Assembly: GCA_037367355.1 (NCBI GenBank)
Contig: CM074699.1
Location: 1,550,001 to 1,614,000 of the forward strand
Reading direction: 5' to 3'
Length of the DNA stretch: 64,000 nt
From: Neoscytalidium dimidiatum
Lineage: Eukaryota; Ascomycota; Dothideomycetes; Botryosphaeriales; Botryosphaeriaceae
Positions within the stretch are counted from its first letter, which is position 1. Each line of letters begins with the position of its first letter. Positions 47,110-58,717 of the stretch are shown here, in pieces. The notes beneath the pieces were generated by a model. That model saw only the letters and a program-made list of their open reading frames with translations, was not told where the DNA came from and made no database searches. The position numbers and the translations under genes are program-made.

Positions 47110-48285
47110 CTACACATTCCAAACAACGACTCTTCCGTCAACGCCACTGGAGCTAATTTTGGTAATCTGACCATCAGCCTCCTGGTAGCTGCGCAGCATT
47201 TGGACGGTGTTCTGATGGGTAGTCTGCAGTTTTGTGTCATCCTTGACTTTACCCTTCAAGTCCATCTGTCTGAACATGTTTCTGGCGCTCTCCTCCTCGT
47301 CCCCGGCCGCCTTAGCAGCGGCCTTCGTTTCCAGCGACCCAACCAGCTGCCAACCACCCTCGTTGCCCTGGAAGCGATATGCCTCACAATCATGACCCGC
47401 GGCGATAATAGTATCCTCACTTGTGAAGAGCAGCGACTGGAAAGGCAGAAGCTGCGTGCTGACGTTCAGCACGGCCTTGGGCGGCGCATCCGGCGCGGAC
47501 GGATACACGACGGTTATGCTGCTGTCGTGTGCCGCGAACGCAAGGGCGCTGCCGCTCGGGCTGAAAGACACGCTGTGCACCCAGCCGGCGGTGTTGTTCA
47601 GGAACTCGCCGCAGACGGTGTTGAACGGCAGCCTCTCGCCCCAGGCCGACGGCTCTGGGCGCTGGTCGACGCCCTTGATGAAGGCGGAGAAGACACGGGC
47701 GTGGCCGTCGGCGGAGCCGGCGGCGAGGAGGACACTGTTGGGATGCCAGGCGACCGAGGTGATGGTGCTGCGGATGGGCTTCTTCAGGTGCTTTGACACC
47801 CACCAGTCGTTCTCCTCCTCGAAGTAGCAGATGGCGATGACGCGCGCGCCGCTGCCGACAGCGAACTTGTTCTCCGAGGGCGACCAGCGCACGTAGGTGG
47901 CGGCGCGGTTGATGCGGAGGAGGACGAGAGTCGGCTTCCAGCCCGCGGCGGTAGGCTCCCAGACGTAGGCGTTGCGGTCTTGGTGATGGTGGGGTCGTTA
48001 GCTTTCGTTCAGGCTTCAGGGATTGGCGGGGTTGGCTGCCTGATTGATGGTGTTGTACTTACCCTGAGAGCAAGTTACGATCTTGCCGCTGTTGGGAGCA
48101 ATGTCCACACCGGTCACGGTCTTGTCATGACCGGTGAGGACGTCGCTGAGCTGGAACTTGCCGCCGGAGCGCTCGTAGAGCTCGACGTTGTTCTCACGGG
48201 TAACGGCGACACCAGAGCGGTCCGCGGTGAATGAATGATCCGCAATGGGATGGTGGAAGAGGTGGTGAACTTCGACGGGAGCCAT
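47110..48285 (-). CDS. ARC40: Arp2/3 complex subunit ARPC1 (p40, WD repeats)
   Basis: This is the WD40 beta-propeller subunit of the Arp2/3 complex, which nucleates branched actin at endocytic patches. It is 363 aa in two exons; intron 47979-48062 joins IVTCSQ to DRNAYVWEP. The order of blades is typical: HHLFHHPIADHSFTADRS, then [33 protein letters not shown], then AATYVRWSPSENKFAVGSGARVIAICYFEEENDWWVSKHLKKPIRSTITSVAWHPN. Next come LLAAGSADGHARVFS and WGERLPFNTVCGEF, GWVHSVSFSPSGSALAFAAHDSSITV, and a C-terminal blade ending ISSSGVDGRVVVWNV. A loop rich in Lys and Ala (SLETKAAAKAAGDEEESARNMFRQMD) is the insert that contacts the complex in homologues. Length and landmarks match the family. Confidence 0.96.
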
Positions 48286-48621
48286 ATCTGTAGTTTTGTT
48301 GCTATACCACAATAGGAGGAGCACTCTACTATTGTGGGCGTAAAGTGCGTGAGAGGGGAGGTGTGGACGAGGTGTAGAGGGGGACCGATGACGCCGCATC
48401 GCGACCAGGGTGCCGTCGCTCGGCGGGATTTTCGGCGTTTTCTGATTTCGCCTGGACAATAGCTTCAGCAGCGAGCGCGTCTACCTGCTTCTTTACGACA
48501 CCTCCGCGTCACAATCTTGCACCACGCTCTCTGCGCAAAATATCACACCTACCTCCTCTGCTTGCGACGCGTCGCGTATTCCATCACCACACCTTCTTCC
48601 TCACCGCGTCCTCCGCTCGCA
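48286..48621. promoter_or_regulatory. Divergent promoter region ARPC1 / U2B''-like
   Basis: These 336 bp separate the two start codons and must carry both promoters. No specific site is claimed. Confidence 0.5.
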
Positions 48622-49333
48622 ATGGCAGGCCGTGCGAAGACCGACGCCGCAAAGGCTGACCCAGCAAAGGCGGGCCCTCCGCCGAATCAAACGTAAGTGA
48701 GGCAGGTGAAGTGAATAGCTCAACAGAAATTGACTCTTATGACATAGATTGTACTGCAAGAACCTCCCCGACAAGCTATCGAAGAAGGACCTCAAGCGTC
48801 AGCTCTACCTACTGTTTAGCACCTATGGCAGTGTCCTGGACATTATCACCTTGAAGACTATGAAGATGCGCGGTCAGGCCCATGTTGTATTTCCGGATAT
48901 CCCCAAGGCGACCCAGGCCATGAGGAACCTGCAAGGCTTTGAGTTCTTCGGCAAGAAGATGGTGTGTCAAGGTCACCCCCAAAGATGTTCATGCCACTTT
49001 TTAACCGATATACAGATCATCCAATATGCCAAATCTAAGTCTAACTTCATCGCGAAGCTAGATGGCTCTTTCAATCAGCCTCAGGCCGTCCAAGCCACAC
49101 CCGCCGCTGCTGCGCCCACCAGTCTTCAGCAATCTATTTTCAACAACCCGCCGTCATCTCTCCCTGCGCCGCCCACGACCAACGGAGTCGATAGCCCCGC
49201 AAGCGCTGACGGCGCGAAGAGGAAGGCCGAGGAGTCGGACACGAGCGATGCTAAGCGTGCAAAGATCGAGCAACCCCCTGCTGAGGAGGAAGAGGATGAT
49301 GAGGCCGAGATGGAGATGGACGAATCCGACTGA
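48622..49333 (+). CDS. MSL1: U2 snRNP B''/U1A-like RRM protein
   Basis: This is an snRNP protein of 200 aa in three exons (introns 48693-48747 and 48962-49015). One RRM covers about residues 24-100. RNP2 is LYCKNLP, RNP1 is MRGQAHVVF, and the family pattern KKDLKRQLYLLFSTYGSVLDIITLKT is clear; the RRM ends IIQYAKSKSNFIAKLDGSF. In U1A/U2B'' this domain binds a U1 or U2 snRNA stem-loop, for U2B'' together with U2A'. The rest is an Ala/Pro linker and a Lys/Glu-rich acidic tail ending MEMDESD. There is no second RRM, as in yeast Msl1 and unlike animal U1A/U2B''. The second intron is 54 nt with no in-frame stop, so unspliced mRNA would still be open. U2 rather than U1 specificity is likely but not proven. 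Confidence 0.9.
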
Positions 49334-49503
49334 AACCCCTTCGATCAGATGCCCGGCGGCGTTCCTGACATCCTTGCAGAACACCGTGACAGAGAGCTGA
49401 AGATCATGCTCCCACAAGGTAGCACATGGCGTTATGGTTCTTTTCTCCGAGTAGGCAAGTCTAATTTCACAATAACAGGAGCACGATTCCGGAGTTTGTT
49501 TCC

Positions 49504-50339
49504 TCAAGAGGCTCGGTTTGCTTGTAGCGCAAAGTCCATTGGTATTTGCAAGCCGACGCACGCGCCGATCACTCCGAACCACTGCAGCATATACTGCAAA
49601 GGAGATGGCTCCGATTCTGGTGCTGATTCTGCCAGGGCGGCGACGGTATTGCATGGGTGCACAAAAAAGACTGATATGTCTGTCACTGGGTGGTTCTTCC
49701 GAGTCATCAGCCCCGCCTGATCGCGCACTCTCTTATGCCCTCTCTGATACTCACCGCCATGCTGATGCCGCCCATCACACCTACGCTTCGAACTTGAGCG
49801 CTGAACTGTGGTGGGACGATCAAATCCTGCACCCTGTCAACGGAAGCATCGCTATCCGCGGGCAACCCGTGTAGGCTGAAATAAAGGACTGGCACGCGAT
49901 ATATTGGTGAGAGTAAAATACTATACTCCACATACGGTGTCGGCGCCGGGCCATGGTCATGCGACAATGCTTCCTGCGTCAATGAGCCAAGTACACATGA
50001 GGTAGATGTTACATAGCTCAAGACTTGCCTCATCGCTCTCCTCTGCCGGATCGAAGAATTCTCCGCATGCGTTCCTAGTCTGTACTGATTCATGAGTGAG
50101 GTCCCGAATAATGCGAAGCCAGGTCAAGCCATCGTGCTATGACGTCTGTCAGTCAGGGACAGGGCGAAACTAATTAATAACGTTGCCGCAACCAGACATA
50201 CCTCAGGCGGAAGCTCGACGCGCCGCCAGTCGCATTGCGCACGGGTTGTTCGCTCAAACAGCGCCACGAGATCCTCACAACCCTGCACGAAGCGTCCAGC
50301 TGACAGGAAGGGGAATGGGGAAGGGTCCTGAGCAACCAT
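49504..50339 (-). CDS. ATG10: Atg10-like E2 enzyme of autophagy (Atg12 conjugation)
   Basis: Found by joining short frames. Atg10 is the E2-like enzyme that attaches Atg12 to Atg5. Exon 1 (50202-50339) encodes MVAQDPSPFPFLSAGRFVQGCEDLV. Intron 50137-50201 leads to DGLTWLRIIRDLTHES and an acidic stretch (FFDPAEESDEAS). A second intron, about 49970-50012 (alternative donor at 50024), leads to the E2 core VEYSILLSPIYRVPVLYFSLHG. Intron 49696-49754 leads to NHPVTDISVFFVHPC, which carries the HPC catalytic Cys, and to YMLQWFGVIGACVGLQIP. About 222 aa. The order of blocks (YSI..SPxYxVPVLYF, HPVT, FFVHPC, LxWxGxxGxCVGL) matches the Autophagy_act_C family, and the length suits Atg10 rather than Atg3. 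The second junction is uncertain. It diverges from the checkpoint kinase gene and converges on the U2B''-like gene. Confidence 0.82.
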
Positions 50340-50735
50340 CGTTTGAGATCGGCAAGGGCCTGGGGTGGGCAGCTGGTTGGCCTCGCGATCGCGGATATGG
50401 GGACATCTGTAGTTGGGCGCGGCGGACCCTGCAGCGGCCGGGGCTGCGTCACAGGCGAATCGAAAGTTCACTTTGGCTCCGCCCGCGAACCCGTCGCGCT
50501 CTCGCGCCAAGCCCAGTCCGCGGATGCCTTCTGTCGCGCTCCAACGAGCTCTCAAGGCTCCAACGCCATCCTCCCCCATTCTATCGCCTAGCTAAATTAA
50601 TTTGTTTTCCCCCTCGCTACGACGTGCAAAACCGCGCTTCTCTCGGCATACCATCTCCACCTGCTCGCCGCACGACCAGTCCCCGAATCCCTCGACATCC
50701 GAAAAAGGCAGTCCCAGCTCCCGCTGCCTGCTATC
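50340..50735. promoter_or_regulatory. Divergent promoter region ATG10 / Chk2-type kinase
   Basis: These 396 GC-rich bp separate the two start codons. Open frames run through it on both strands but encode no domain. Confidence 0.5.
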
Positions 50736-52912
50736 ATGGCGCCACAGCCAGAAAAGAGTCAATTGAAGCGCGCTCTGGTCCGCCGCATCGCTCCCACCCG
50801 CGCGTTTCCTCTCTGCTAACTCCTTGCCCACAGCAATCAGCTGGCGACGAGGACACAGAATACAAGAAGCCACGGACAGAGCAAGTGACCGCTGACGCCT
50901 CCCCGGACACGCCGTTGAAGAAGAACAACGCCGCCTTTCCATCTCCGCTCACCCACGGCGGTTCAACAGCGACCGAGACCTCCAAGGACGGCACTGCGAC
51001 GCCGCCTCCAAAAGAGAGTGACGTAACAGGCAAGACCACTGTCGATGTCTCGCAGCATACCGGCCTGTCGTCGCCGCCATCGGACACTCAGCCCTTCTCG
51101 CAATTCGTCTACCCGCCCGGGCCATGGTATGAGGTGCAAGATGAGGAGGGTGAAGGTGTGTGGGGATATCTTGTGCCGATGGACGACAAATTCGGAGATG
51201 TTCTCGTTCTAAGGCGGCGCAGCGCATGCCCCGTTCCCGGTCTACCTCCTCTGCCGTCCGGTAAAGCGGCCATGAGCAAAGGAGCGCTCGAAGAGCAAGA
51301 GGACAAGTATGAAGAGAGAAAGCAAAAGGACGGCGTCCCCGCCGGCGGGTACCTTATCGGCAGACATCCGGAATGCGGTACGTGAGACTGCGCCTCGAGG
51401 TGACAGGACCGTGGAAAGACTCTAACAGCCCGTTGTAACAGATCGCATCATCAAGGCGCCCACCATATCCAACCGCCACTGTCTTCTGTTCCTGGAGCAC
51501 AAGGATGGCGGCGCCGTAGCTGTCCTCGAGGATCTTTCGGCGAACGGGACCTTTGTCAACGATGCTATCGTGGGTCGCAACAAGCGCCGCGAATTGCAGG
51601 AGGGCGACCAAATTCATATTGTTGACGAAGCCAAATGCACATTCCGTTATCCTCGAAGCCAGCGTGCCACGAATGGCTTTAGAGAACAATACAGTGTTCA
51701 GGAGCAGCTTGGCAAGGGCCATTTCGCGTCAGTCTATCTTTGTATTGAGAAGTCCACTGGCATGCGGTTCGCGGTGAAAAAATTTGAGAAACGAGGTGGT
51801 CCATCCGACCGCTCGAAAGTGGAGGGCTTGCAGCAAGAGATTGCTGTCTTGATGAGCGTTAGCCACCCCTCGTTGCTCTGCCTCAAAGACACCTTTGACG
51901 AGACCGATGGTGTCTATCTCGTGCTAGAACTTGCACCAGAAGGAGAGCTCTTCAACTGGATTGTGATGAAACAGAAACTATCAGAAGAAGAGACGAGAAA
52001 GGTGTTCGTACAGTTATTTCAAGGTGTTAAGTACTTGGTAAGTGTGGACAATCGGGGATAACAGGACAGCTCACGTCTAATAGTGAAAAGCACGAGCGCA
52101 ATATTGTCCACCGAGACATCAAACCCGAAAACATCCTGTTGGTGGATAAACAGCTAAATATCAAGCTTGCGGACTTCGGCTTGGCCAAAATCATTGGTGA
52201 AGAATCATTCACCACCACGCTCTGCGGCACCCCCAGTTACGTCGCGCCCGAAATCCTGGAGGCATCGAACCATCGCCGTTACACTCGTGCTGTCGATGTT
52301 TGGTCTCTTGGTGTCGTTCTCTATATTTGTCTCTGTGGTTTCCCGCCCTTCTCGGACGAGCTGTGCACCCCGGAAAACCCCTATTCGTTGTCTCAGCAAA
52401 TCAAACTTGGCAGATTTGATTATCCCAGCCCATACTGGGACTCTGTCGGTGACCCAGCCCTTGATCTCATCGACAGGATGTTGACTGTTGATGTGGACAA
52501 GCGTATCACCATCGAGGAGTGCTTAGAGCACCCTTGGACTCGCAACGCGTGTGGTCCTGGAGCCAGCATCGACTCCACGGATGGCTTGACCGGAGCTATG
52601 GGCAATTTAGACTTTGCGAAGCGCAAGGTTCAACGCGAGCGGACTCTGCTGAGCAGCATCAACGATGTTAAAGTCAGCAAAGTTGTCGAGCTGTCCAACG
52701 ATGCTCCGCCTCTCAAGATATACGAGAAGAATGGCAATAGCTCACAAGCGAATGGCCACTCCCCGTCTAAGACTAAGGCCGATGGCAAGAAGGATAAAGA
52801 AGATACGCCTACGAAGAACAGAAACCCAGAGGAGTTCATGGAAATGGGCGGCAAAGGCGATGAGACTCTTTTCGGCAACGAAACAAGCAAGTACCCCGAC
52901 AGCACTGTTTGA
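50736..52912 (+). CDS. FHA-domain checkpoint kinase (Chk2/Cds1/PRD-4 type)
   Basis: This is a DNA-damage effector kinase of 667 aa in four exons (introns 50778-50833, 51378-51441 and 52038-52090). The N-terminal region holds a small SQ/TQ cluster (DVSQHTG, DTQPFSQ), the usual target of Mec1/ATR-type kinases. An FHA domain spans about residues 125-245, with GYLIGRHPECGD, ISNRHCLLF and SANGTFVND, the phosphothreonine-binding signature. The kinase domain follows directly: LGKGHFASVYLC, ATP lysine in FAVKKFEK, HRDIKPENIL, DFGLAK, LCGTPSYVAPEIL and WSLGVVLYICLCGFPPF. The third intron falls between GVKYL and HERNIVHRD. The Ser/Lys-rich tail ends KYPDSTV. The first exon of 14 codons uses a weak donor (CTG|GTCCGC), so the extreme N-terminus is the least certain part. 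Single-FHA architecture fits Cds1/PRD-4 rather than Rad53, which has two. Confidence 0.93.
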
Positions 52913-53963
52913 CGCATCGTAAGTATTTCTCCCGCTCTAGGGCAGTGCCACGTATCGATTTGCGCGTATGCCACAATCTCTCATAGTTCTTCTGGCGAAG
53001 GGGCGTTTTACGTTCAATTTCGCGATATTCCACGGGTTACGCTTCTTACATTTCTTCAACGGACAAAAATGGTATAGGGATCTTGTTTGAATGGGGTATG
53101 CGATATATCTGCTTCCTCCTTTGCCCGGCGGTCCTCTGTAAAGCGACCAAGCAAAGGACGAGGTGTTCGCCAGTCGTTAGTACGCACCGGTTTCAATACC
53201 CTCTCGGACGGGCAGCAGCGAACTCCGGATGTTCACTTATACATCAGTTTTTCGGAGCGCAGGTCGAGAGTAGCACGAGAAATAAAATATTTGGTGCGGG
53301 TGATACACATGCTAGACTTGAGATACAGAGTGCCGGCGCAATGACAGAAAGGGACTGGTGATCAACACAGATGCTACGAGTTGACCAGGAATCAACTGCG
53401 GCATCATCGGGTGCGTGGGTATTGTGGCGAAGCAATTCAGACCGATGAACCTTAATCCGATTCAGACCCTGGTGAAGAGCTTGTGTCCCTGCATCGGGAG
53501 ATGGAAGTCCGCTTGCCGGACGAGTGGTATGAGGAGAGAGGCTGGGTGCCCGCGGGGTTGGCTGGAGGTCGCGCACATACCGTACGAGCCTAACGTTGTC
53601 GTTGGCTGGTGTAGTGGGTATTCAGAAGCCATTAGAATGACACGCTGCGTAATTCGCTCTGCCGGCGACTGCTCCGCCAGCACCACGGCTGTCACCAAAT
53701 TCTGCTCGGCACACCAGCGTCGCTCTTTCGTCTTAGCCAACCAAGAAACAGAAAAATCTGGCATTTGTCGGCTGTCGTGGCGTGAGAAACGACCCAGGCG
53801 TTGGATGGGCGCCATCTCATCTGGGCAGCCCCTTTCACCGCCTAGGCAGATCGGAGCCGGTACCTGCGTCCACGCCAAAGAATAATTACGCTATCGTTCG
53901 CCTCCCTACACCACAACCACAACCACCACCGCCCCGACAAGTCCCCGCCCTCCTCACGCCGCC
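52913..53963. other. Intergenic region upstream of CYP51
   Basis: These 1.05 kb hold the kinase 3' flank and the CYP51 promoter. No gene is seen. A sterol-response element was looked for by eye without a confident match. Confidence 0.5.
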
Positions 53964-55730
<1,767 letters not shown>

Positions 55731-56114
55731 ATACGGCGTTCAGTCGAACGACTAGACAATGTTTATATGAGTTATCGCATATCTTGATGAGCTGCTCATG
55801 ACGAGTGGTAGAAAGTTTTGTTTGGGCTTCTAAACCACTGTCCGGAAGGACTACCAAGGGCATAAATTAGTAATAATAATCAACGATTGATGTTCGTTTC
55901 GAGAATTTACCCTGAAAATTATTCTTCCTGAATTGGTGCTTGGAAGGGGTAACATTAAGTGAATATCCTCGGCGTACATACGGTTGGCCGAAGGTGACGC
56001 ATCTGATGATGCCGAGGTCCCCGAGCTCTCTGCAGCTCACCACCTCTGACGATAGCACCGTTCGCCTGAATACTCATCACGGACCGTCCAACCCCCAATG
56101 CAAACCATTCGAAC
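55731..56114. other. Intergenic CYP51 / PEX10
   Basis: These 384 bp hold an AT-rich CYP51 3' flank and the PEX10 promoter. No further feature is seen. Confidence 0.5.
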
Positions 56115-57200
56115 ATGACATCCTCCTACCACTACCCATTCGCCGCGGCGCCCGACATAATCCGCTCGCACCAAAAAGATGCGTACTTCGAAGCTGTGCT
56201 GCTCGAGCAGCTCTCCGCGATTCTCCGCAAGCTCAGAGGCGCACGTTTCGCGCACAACTACACAAACGAAGCGAAGACTGCTGCTGAGCTTCTATACTTG
56301 GGCTTGACCACATTTGTTGGTAATCGTACACTCGGTGAGGAGTACTGCGACATCGTTCAGGTTGAGGACGATACTCTGCGCCTGCCCGCCGTGCATCGTC
56401 GCGCCGGTTACATCCTCACGAGCATACTCGTACCCTATGGCCTCAACAAGATTCTGCCAGCCTTTCGGCGAAGGATACGTGCCAAGCTGGAGGTGAACCT
56501 ACGCAAGTCATCGAGGAAGTCAGGCACTAAGACCAGCACTTCGCATCGCATCCAGTCATACATCCTGAACAACCTCGACACCATCACTTCCCCTTCGCCC
56601 ATATATGCTGTCAGCCTGGCGACCTTTTACTTCTCGGGCGCGTACTACGAAATTGGCAAGCGTCTGTGGGGTCTCCGCTACATTTTCACGCGCCGCATAG
56701 AGCCCTCGGAGCAGCGCGTGGGATACGAGGTGCTGGGCGTGCTCCTCGTGTTGCAGCTGGCAGTGCAGAGCTATCTGCATGTTCAAAATACCATGGTGGC
56801 GAATGCGGGGTCCGCCGTGGGAGGCTCTGCTGTTTTGGACCATGGAGTGGAGGTTTCGCTGAGCGCGCAGGACTACGCCTCCAACAACGCTTTGCTGTTC
56901 GACACGAACCAGAACGGCTCGAGCGAGGAGCAGAGCAAGCGGATCGCTAAGACGACCAACACGCCAGTCTTATCAAAGCCGCGTGTAGACCTGTCCGACG
57001 CTGAGTGCCTGGCGTGGATGCCGAGCACGCAGCAGCGCAAGTGCACGCTGTGCCTCGAGGAAATGAAGGATCCCAGCGTTACGACATGCGGCCATGTCTT
57101 CTGCTGGACGTGCATCGGTGACTGGTGTCGCGAGAAGCCCGAATGCCCATTGTGCAGACAAATGTGTCTGGTGCAGCACATCTTGCCACTGCGGTGTTGA
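56115..57200 (+). CDS. PEX10: Peroxin-10, RING E3 of the peroxisomal import complex
   Basis: This is an integral peroxisomal membrane protein. With Pex2 and Pex12 it forms the ubiquitin ligase that recycles the import receptor Pex5. It is 361 aa in a single exon, unlike most neighbours. The N-terminal Pex2/Pex12 domain shows PDIIRSHQKDAYFEAVLLEQL, LLYLGLTTFVGNRTLGEEYCDI and RRAGYILTSILVPYGLNKILP, then hydrophobic segments IYAVSLATFYFSGAYYEIGKR and LGVLLVLQLAVQSYLHVQ. The C-terminal C3HC4 RING runs CTLCLEE, TTCGHVFCWTCIGDWC, CPLCRQ, with all eight zinc ligands present. A variable linker (about 80 residues) separates membrane and RING parts. The start ATG opens directly into the conserved domain. 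Confidence 0.95.
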   Translation: MTSSYHYPFAAAPDIIRSHQKDAYFEAVLLEQLSAILRKLRGARFAHNYTNEAKTAAELLYLGLTTFVGNRTLGEEYCDIVQVEDDTLRLPAVHRRAGYILTSILVPYGLNKILPAFRRRIRAKLEVNLRKSSRKSGTKTSTSHRIQSYILNNLDTITSPSPIYAVSLATFYFSGAYYEIGKRLWGLRYIFTRRIEPSEQRVGYEVLGVLLVLQLAVQSYLHVQNTMVANAGSAVGGSAVLDHGVEVSLSAQDYASNNALLFDTNQNGSSEEQSKRIAKTTNTPVLSKPRVDLSDAECLAWMPSTQQRKCTLCLEEMKDPSVTTCGHVFCWTCIGDWCREKPECPLCRQMCLVQHILPLRC

Positions 57201-58525
57201 GGGGCAACAAGGTGCCCGATCCTGATGGTCTGTGGTTCGCAAGATAGTGATGTGCGGACATTGCTTGTATACTGTTGGTGGCGTTCTCTTGTGCACTCGG
57301 TCAGTTTGTTCTGAGTGGTGCTGTTTGTGCATCTCGACTGACTCCATTCTGGCAGACCCGTTCCTGACCCCGCCATATGCCAAGACCACAATGTGGCTGG
57401 CTGAATATGACGCGCGTATACTTTGGGCACCGCAATATCTACTACGCGGCCTGAGGCTTGCGCCGAGATGACCTGATGTACCGGGCTGGCCGTGCCGACC
57501 CCTCCAGCTTGTATCAAAAAGCATCCCGAGCCGACGAGCTCAGCAACCGATCCCCAAATATTGGAAATGCTCGACGCGCCGCCTGGTCAGTTCTTGTTGC
57601 CTCGGCCGCCTCGACGAAACTTCGATTCGGCTGAAAATACCCTTGCGTTCAAGCCACCACCTGGGCCCGTAAGAGATCCGTCAACATATGTTGGAGGCCC
57701 GGCACCCAAGCCCCTCCCGGCCCCGCCCGATGTGTTTTGGCCTTTTACATCTTTTATCCGCAATCTTGCGTGTTGGCGAGCCTGGATCAGAAATATGAAC
57801 CGCCACCGGGGGCCGTTGCAGGCGAAGGAGCCTCTCTGCGTCGCCTCGATGGGGGACCTCGAGCGCTCTGTCTCACCGGCCATATCTCGGTCTCGCTCGG
57901 CGGCCCAAGCACCAAAGCACCAACACAACCCCTCTTCAAAACCCCTCTTCCTTCCAGAAGCAATATCGAATATTGGCTGCCTCGAGCGTGGCGAGCGTCT
58001 CTCACACCGCTGGGCGCCCGCGGAACTGAGGCTCCCGACGCATCGGACACGCCGGGAGAGCCAAGGCCGGCCGCCCACGCTCCGTCCGCCCTCCCTCCCT
58101 TCCTCCCGCAGGACCGTGTTATCCTGACCGTGCTCGTGCGTGCTTGTGCAGCTGTACGTGATACGGATTGCATAGCACGAGTATCTCGAGTTTCCTAGGC
58201 CCGAGCGCGCCTACCCTCGAGCCATCAACGCACAGTCAACGCCCACCCGTGAGAAGAGAGAAAAAATTATCAAAATTATCAAAGTTGTTTAAGCAAGAAC
58301 CCTTCATGTTTGTGCTTGTGGGAATTTAGTGGGACACGGACCATCCCTGGTCCCAAATGAAATTCAATCAAAATGCGTTTCCGTTTGTGAAGAGACACGA
58401 GGAAAGAATAATGATATCGGGGGTGCCGGGGATCTCAGCACACCGCTCTTTTTTCCCGACGCTTCCCCATTTCCCATTACTTATTGGCATCCTGCCCGCT
58501 TCTCATTCATCAAAAACAACCAATC
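57201..58525. other. Intergenic region, open frames but no gene called
   Basis: This lies between PEX10 and the tRNA gene. A Pro/Arg/Ser-rich frame of about 210 codons (57492-58127 +) is open, but the opposite strand is also open (57587-58078). There is no ATG of good context and no domain, so I regard it as chance in GC-rich DNA. Confidence 0.45.
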
Positions 58526-58532
58526 GGGTCTG

Positions 58533-58543
58533 TGGTTTAGTGG
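58533..58543 (+). promoter_or_regulatory. Pol III A box of the tRNA gene
   Basis: TGGTTTAGTGG fits the A-box consensus TRGYNNARNGG at every position. It ends exactly where the D-loop insert begins. Confidence 0.85.
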
Positions 58544-58602
58544 GTAAGTCACTCAACACTCGAGTTTTCAGACGTTGAACACCTCAATTAACGACTCCAA
58601 AG
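58544..58602 (+). other. 59-nt insert in the tRNA D-loop, mRNA-type-intron-like
   Basis: The insert sits between G19 and base 20. It starts GTAAGT, ends AAAG, and has TTAAC at 58588-58592, about 10 nt before the AG. Its length equals that of the spliceosomal introns in this window. It also contains a palindrome (58558-58565), a TCAAC/GTTGA inverted repeat (58553-58557 with 58574-58578) and an internal TTTT (58565-58568). The boundary could shift by one base because of a shared G. The mechanism of removal is unknown. Confidence 0.65.
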
Positions 58603-58620
58603 CATAATACTCCCTTAGCA

Positions 58621-58637
58621 TAATCGTGATATACGAG
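58621..58637 (+). other. Canonical 17-nt tRNA anticodon-loop intron
   Basis: It is located after A37 and before T38, the standard site cut by the tRNA splicing endonuclease. It is flanked by the intact 5-bp anticodon stem. Confidence 0.8.
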
Positions 58638-58651
58638 TGGGAGTGGTCCCG

Positions 58652-58662
58652 GGTTCGATTCC
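58652..58662 (+). promoter_or_regulatory. Pol III B box of the tRNA gene
   Basis: GGTTCGATTCC is a perfect match to the B-box consensus GGTTCGANTCC, the TFIIIC anchor. Confidence 0.9.
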
Positions 58663-58711
58663 CGGCGGATCCAGCTATCTGTCTGGTTAGATTCCAGCGT
58701 TCATCCCATCC

Positions 58712-58717
58712 TTTTTT
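58712..58717 (+). terminator. Pol III terminator (T6)
   Basis: Six T residues lie 39 nt downstream of the discriminator base. It is the first T run of at least five after the tRNA. Confidence 0.7.

Larger units (their letters stand above)
58526..58673 (+). tRNA. tRNA-Ala(AGC) gene with two interruptions
   Basis: The acceptor stem GGGTCTG pairs with CGGATCC (58666-58672), with a G3:U70 pair, the alanine identity element, and A73. The anticodon arm is CTCCC / TTAGCA..T / GGGAG (58610-58614 and 58639-58643), anticodon AGC at 58617-58619. A 17-nt intron (58621-58637) lies at the canonical position between bases 37 and 38. The T arm CCGGG-TTCGATT-CCCGG is perfect. Removing both the 17-nt intron and a 59-nt D-loop insert (58544-58602) gives 72 nt with T8, A14, G15, G18, G19, A21, A26, T33, A37 and C48 all in place; the 13:22 pair is U-U and 10:25 is G-U. 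A and B boxes match consensus and a T6 terminator follows. The sequence supports an expressed gene; pseudogene status cannot be excluded. Confidence 0.8.

Noticed and set aside
57492..58127. 211-codon plus-strand frame between PEX10 and the tRNA
   Set aside because: Begins without a good ATG, is Pro/Arg/Ser-rich, and the opposite strand is also open; no family recognised.
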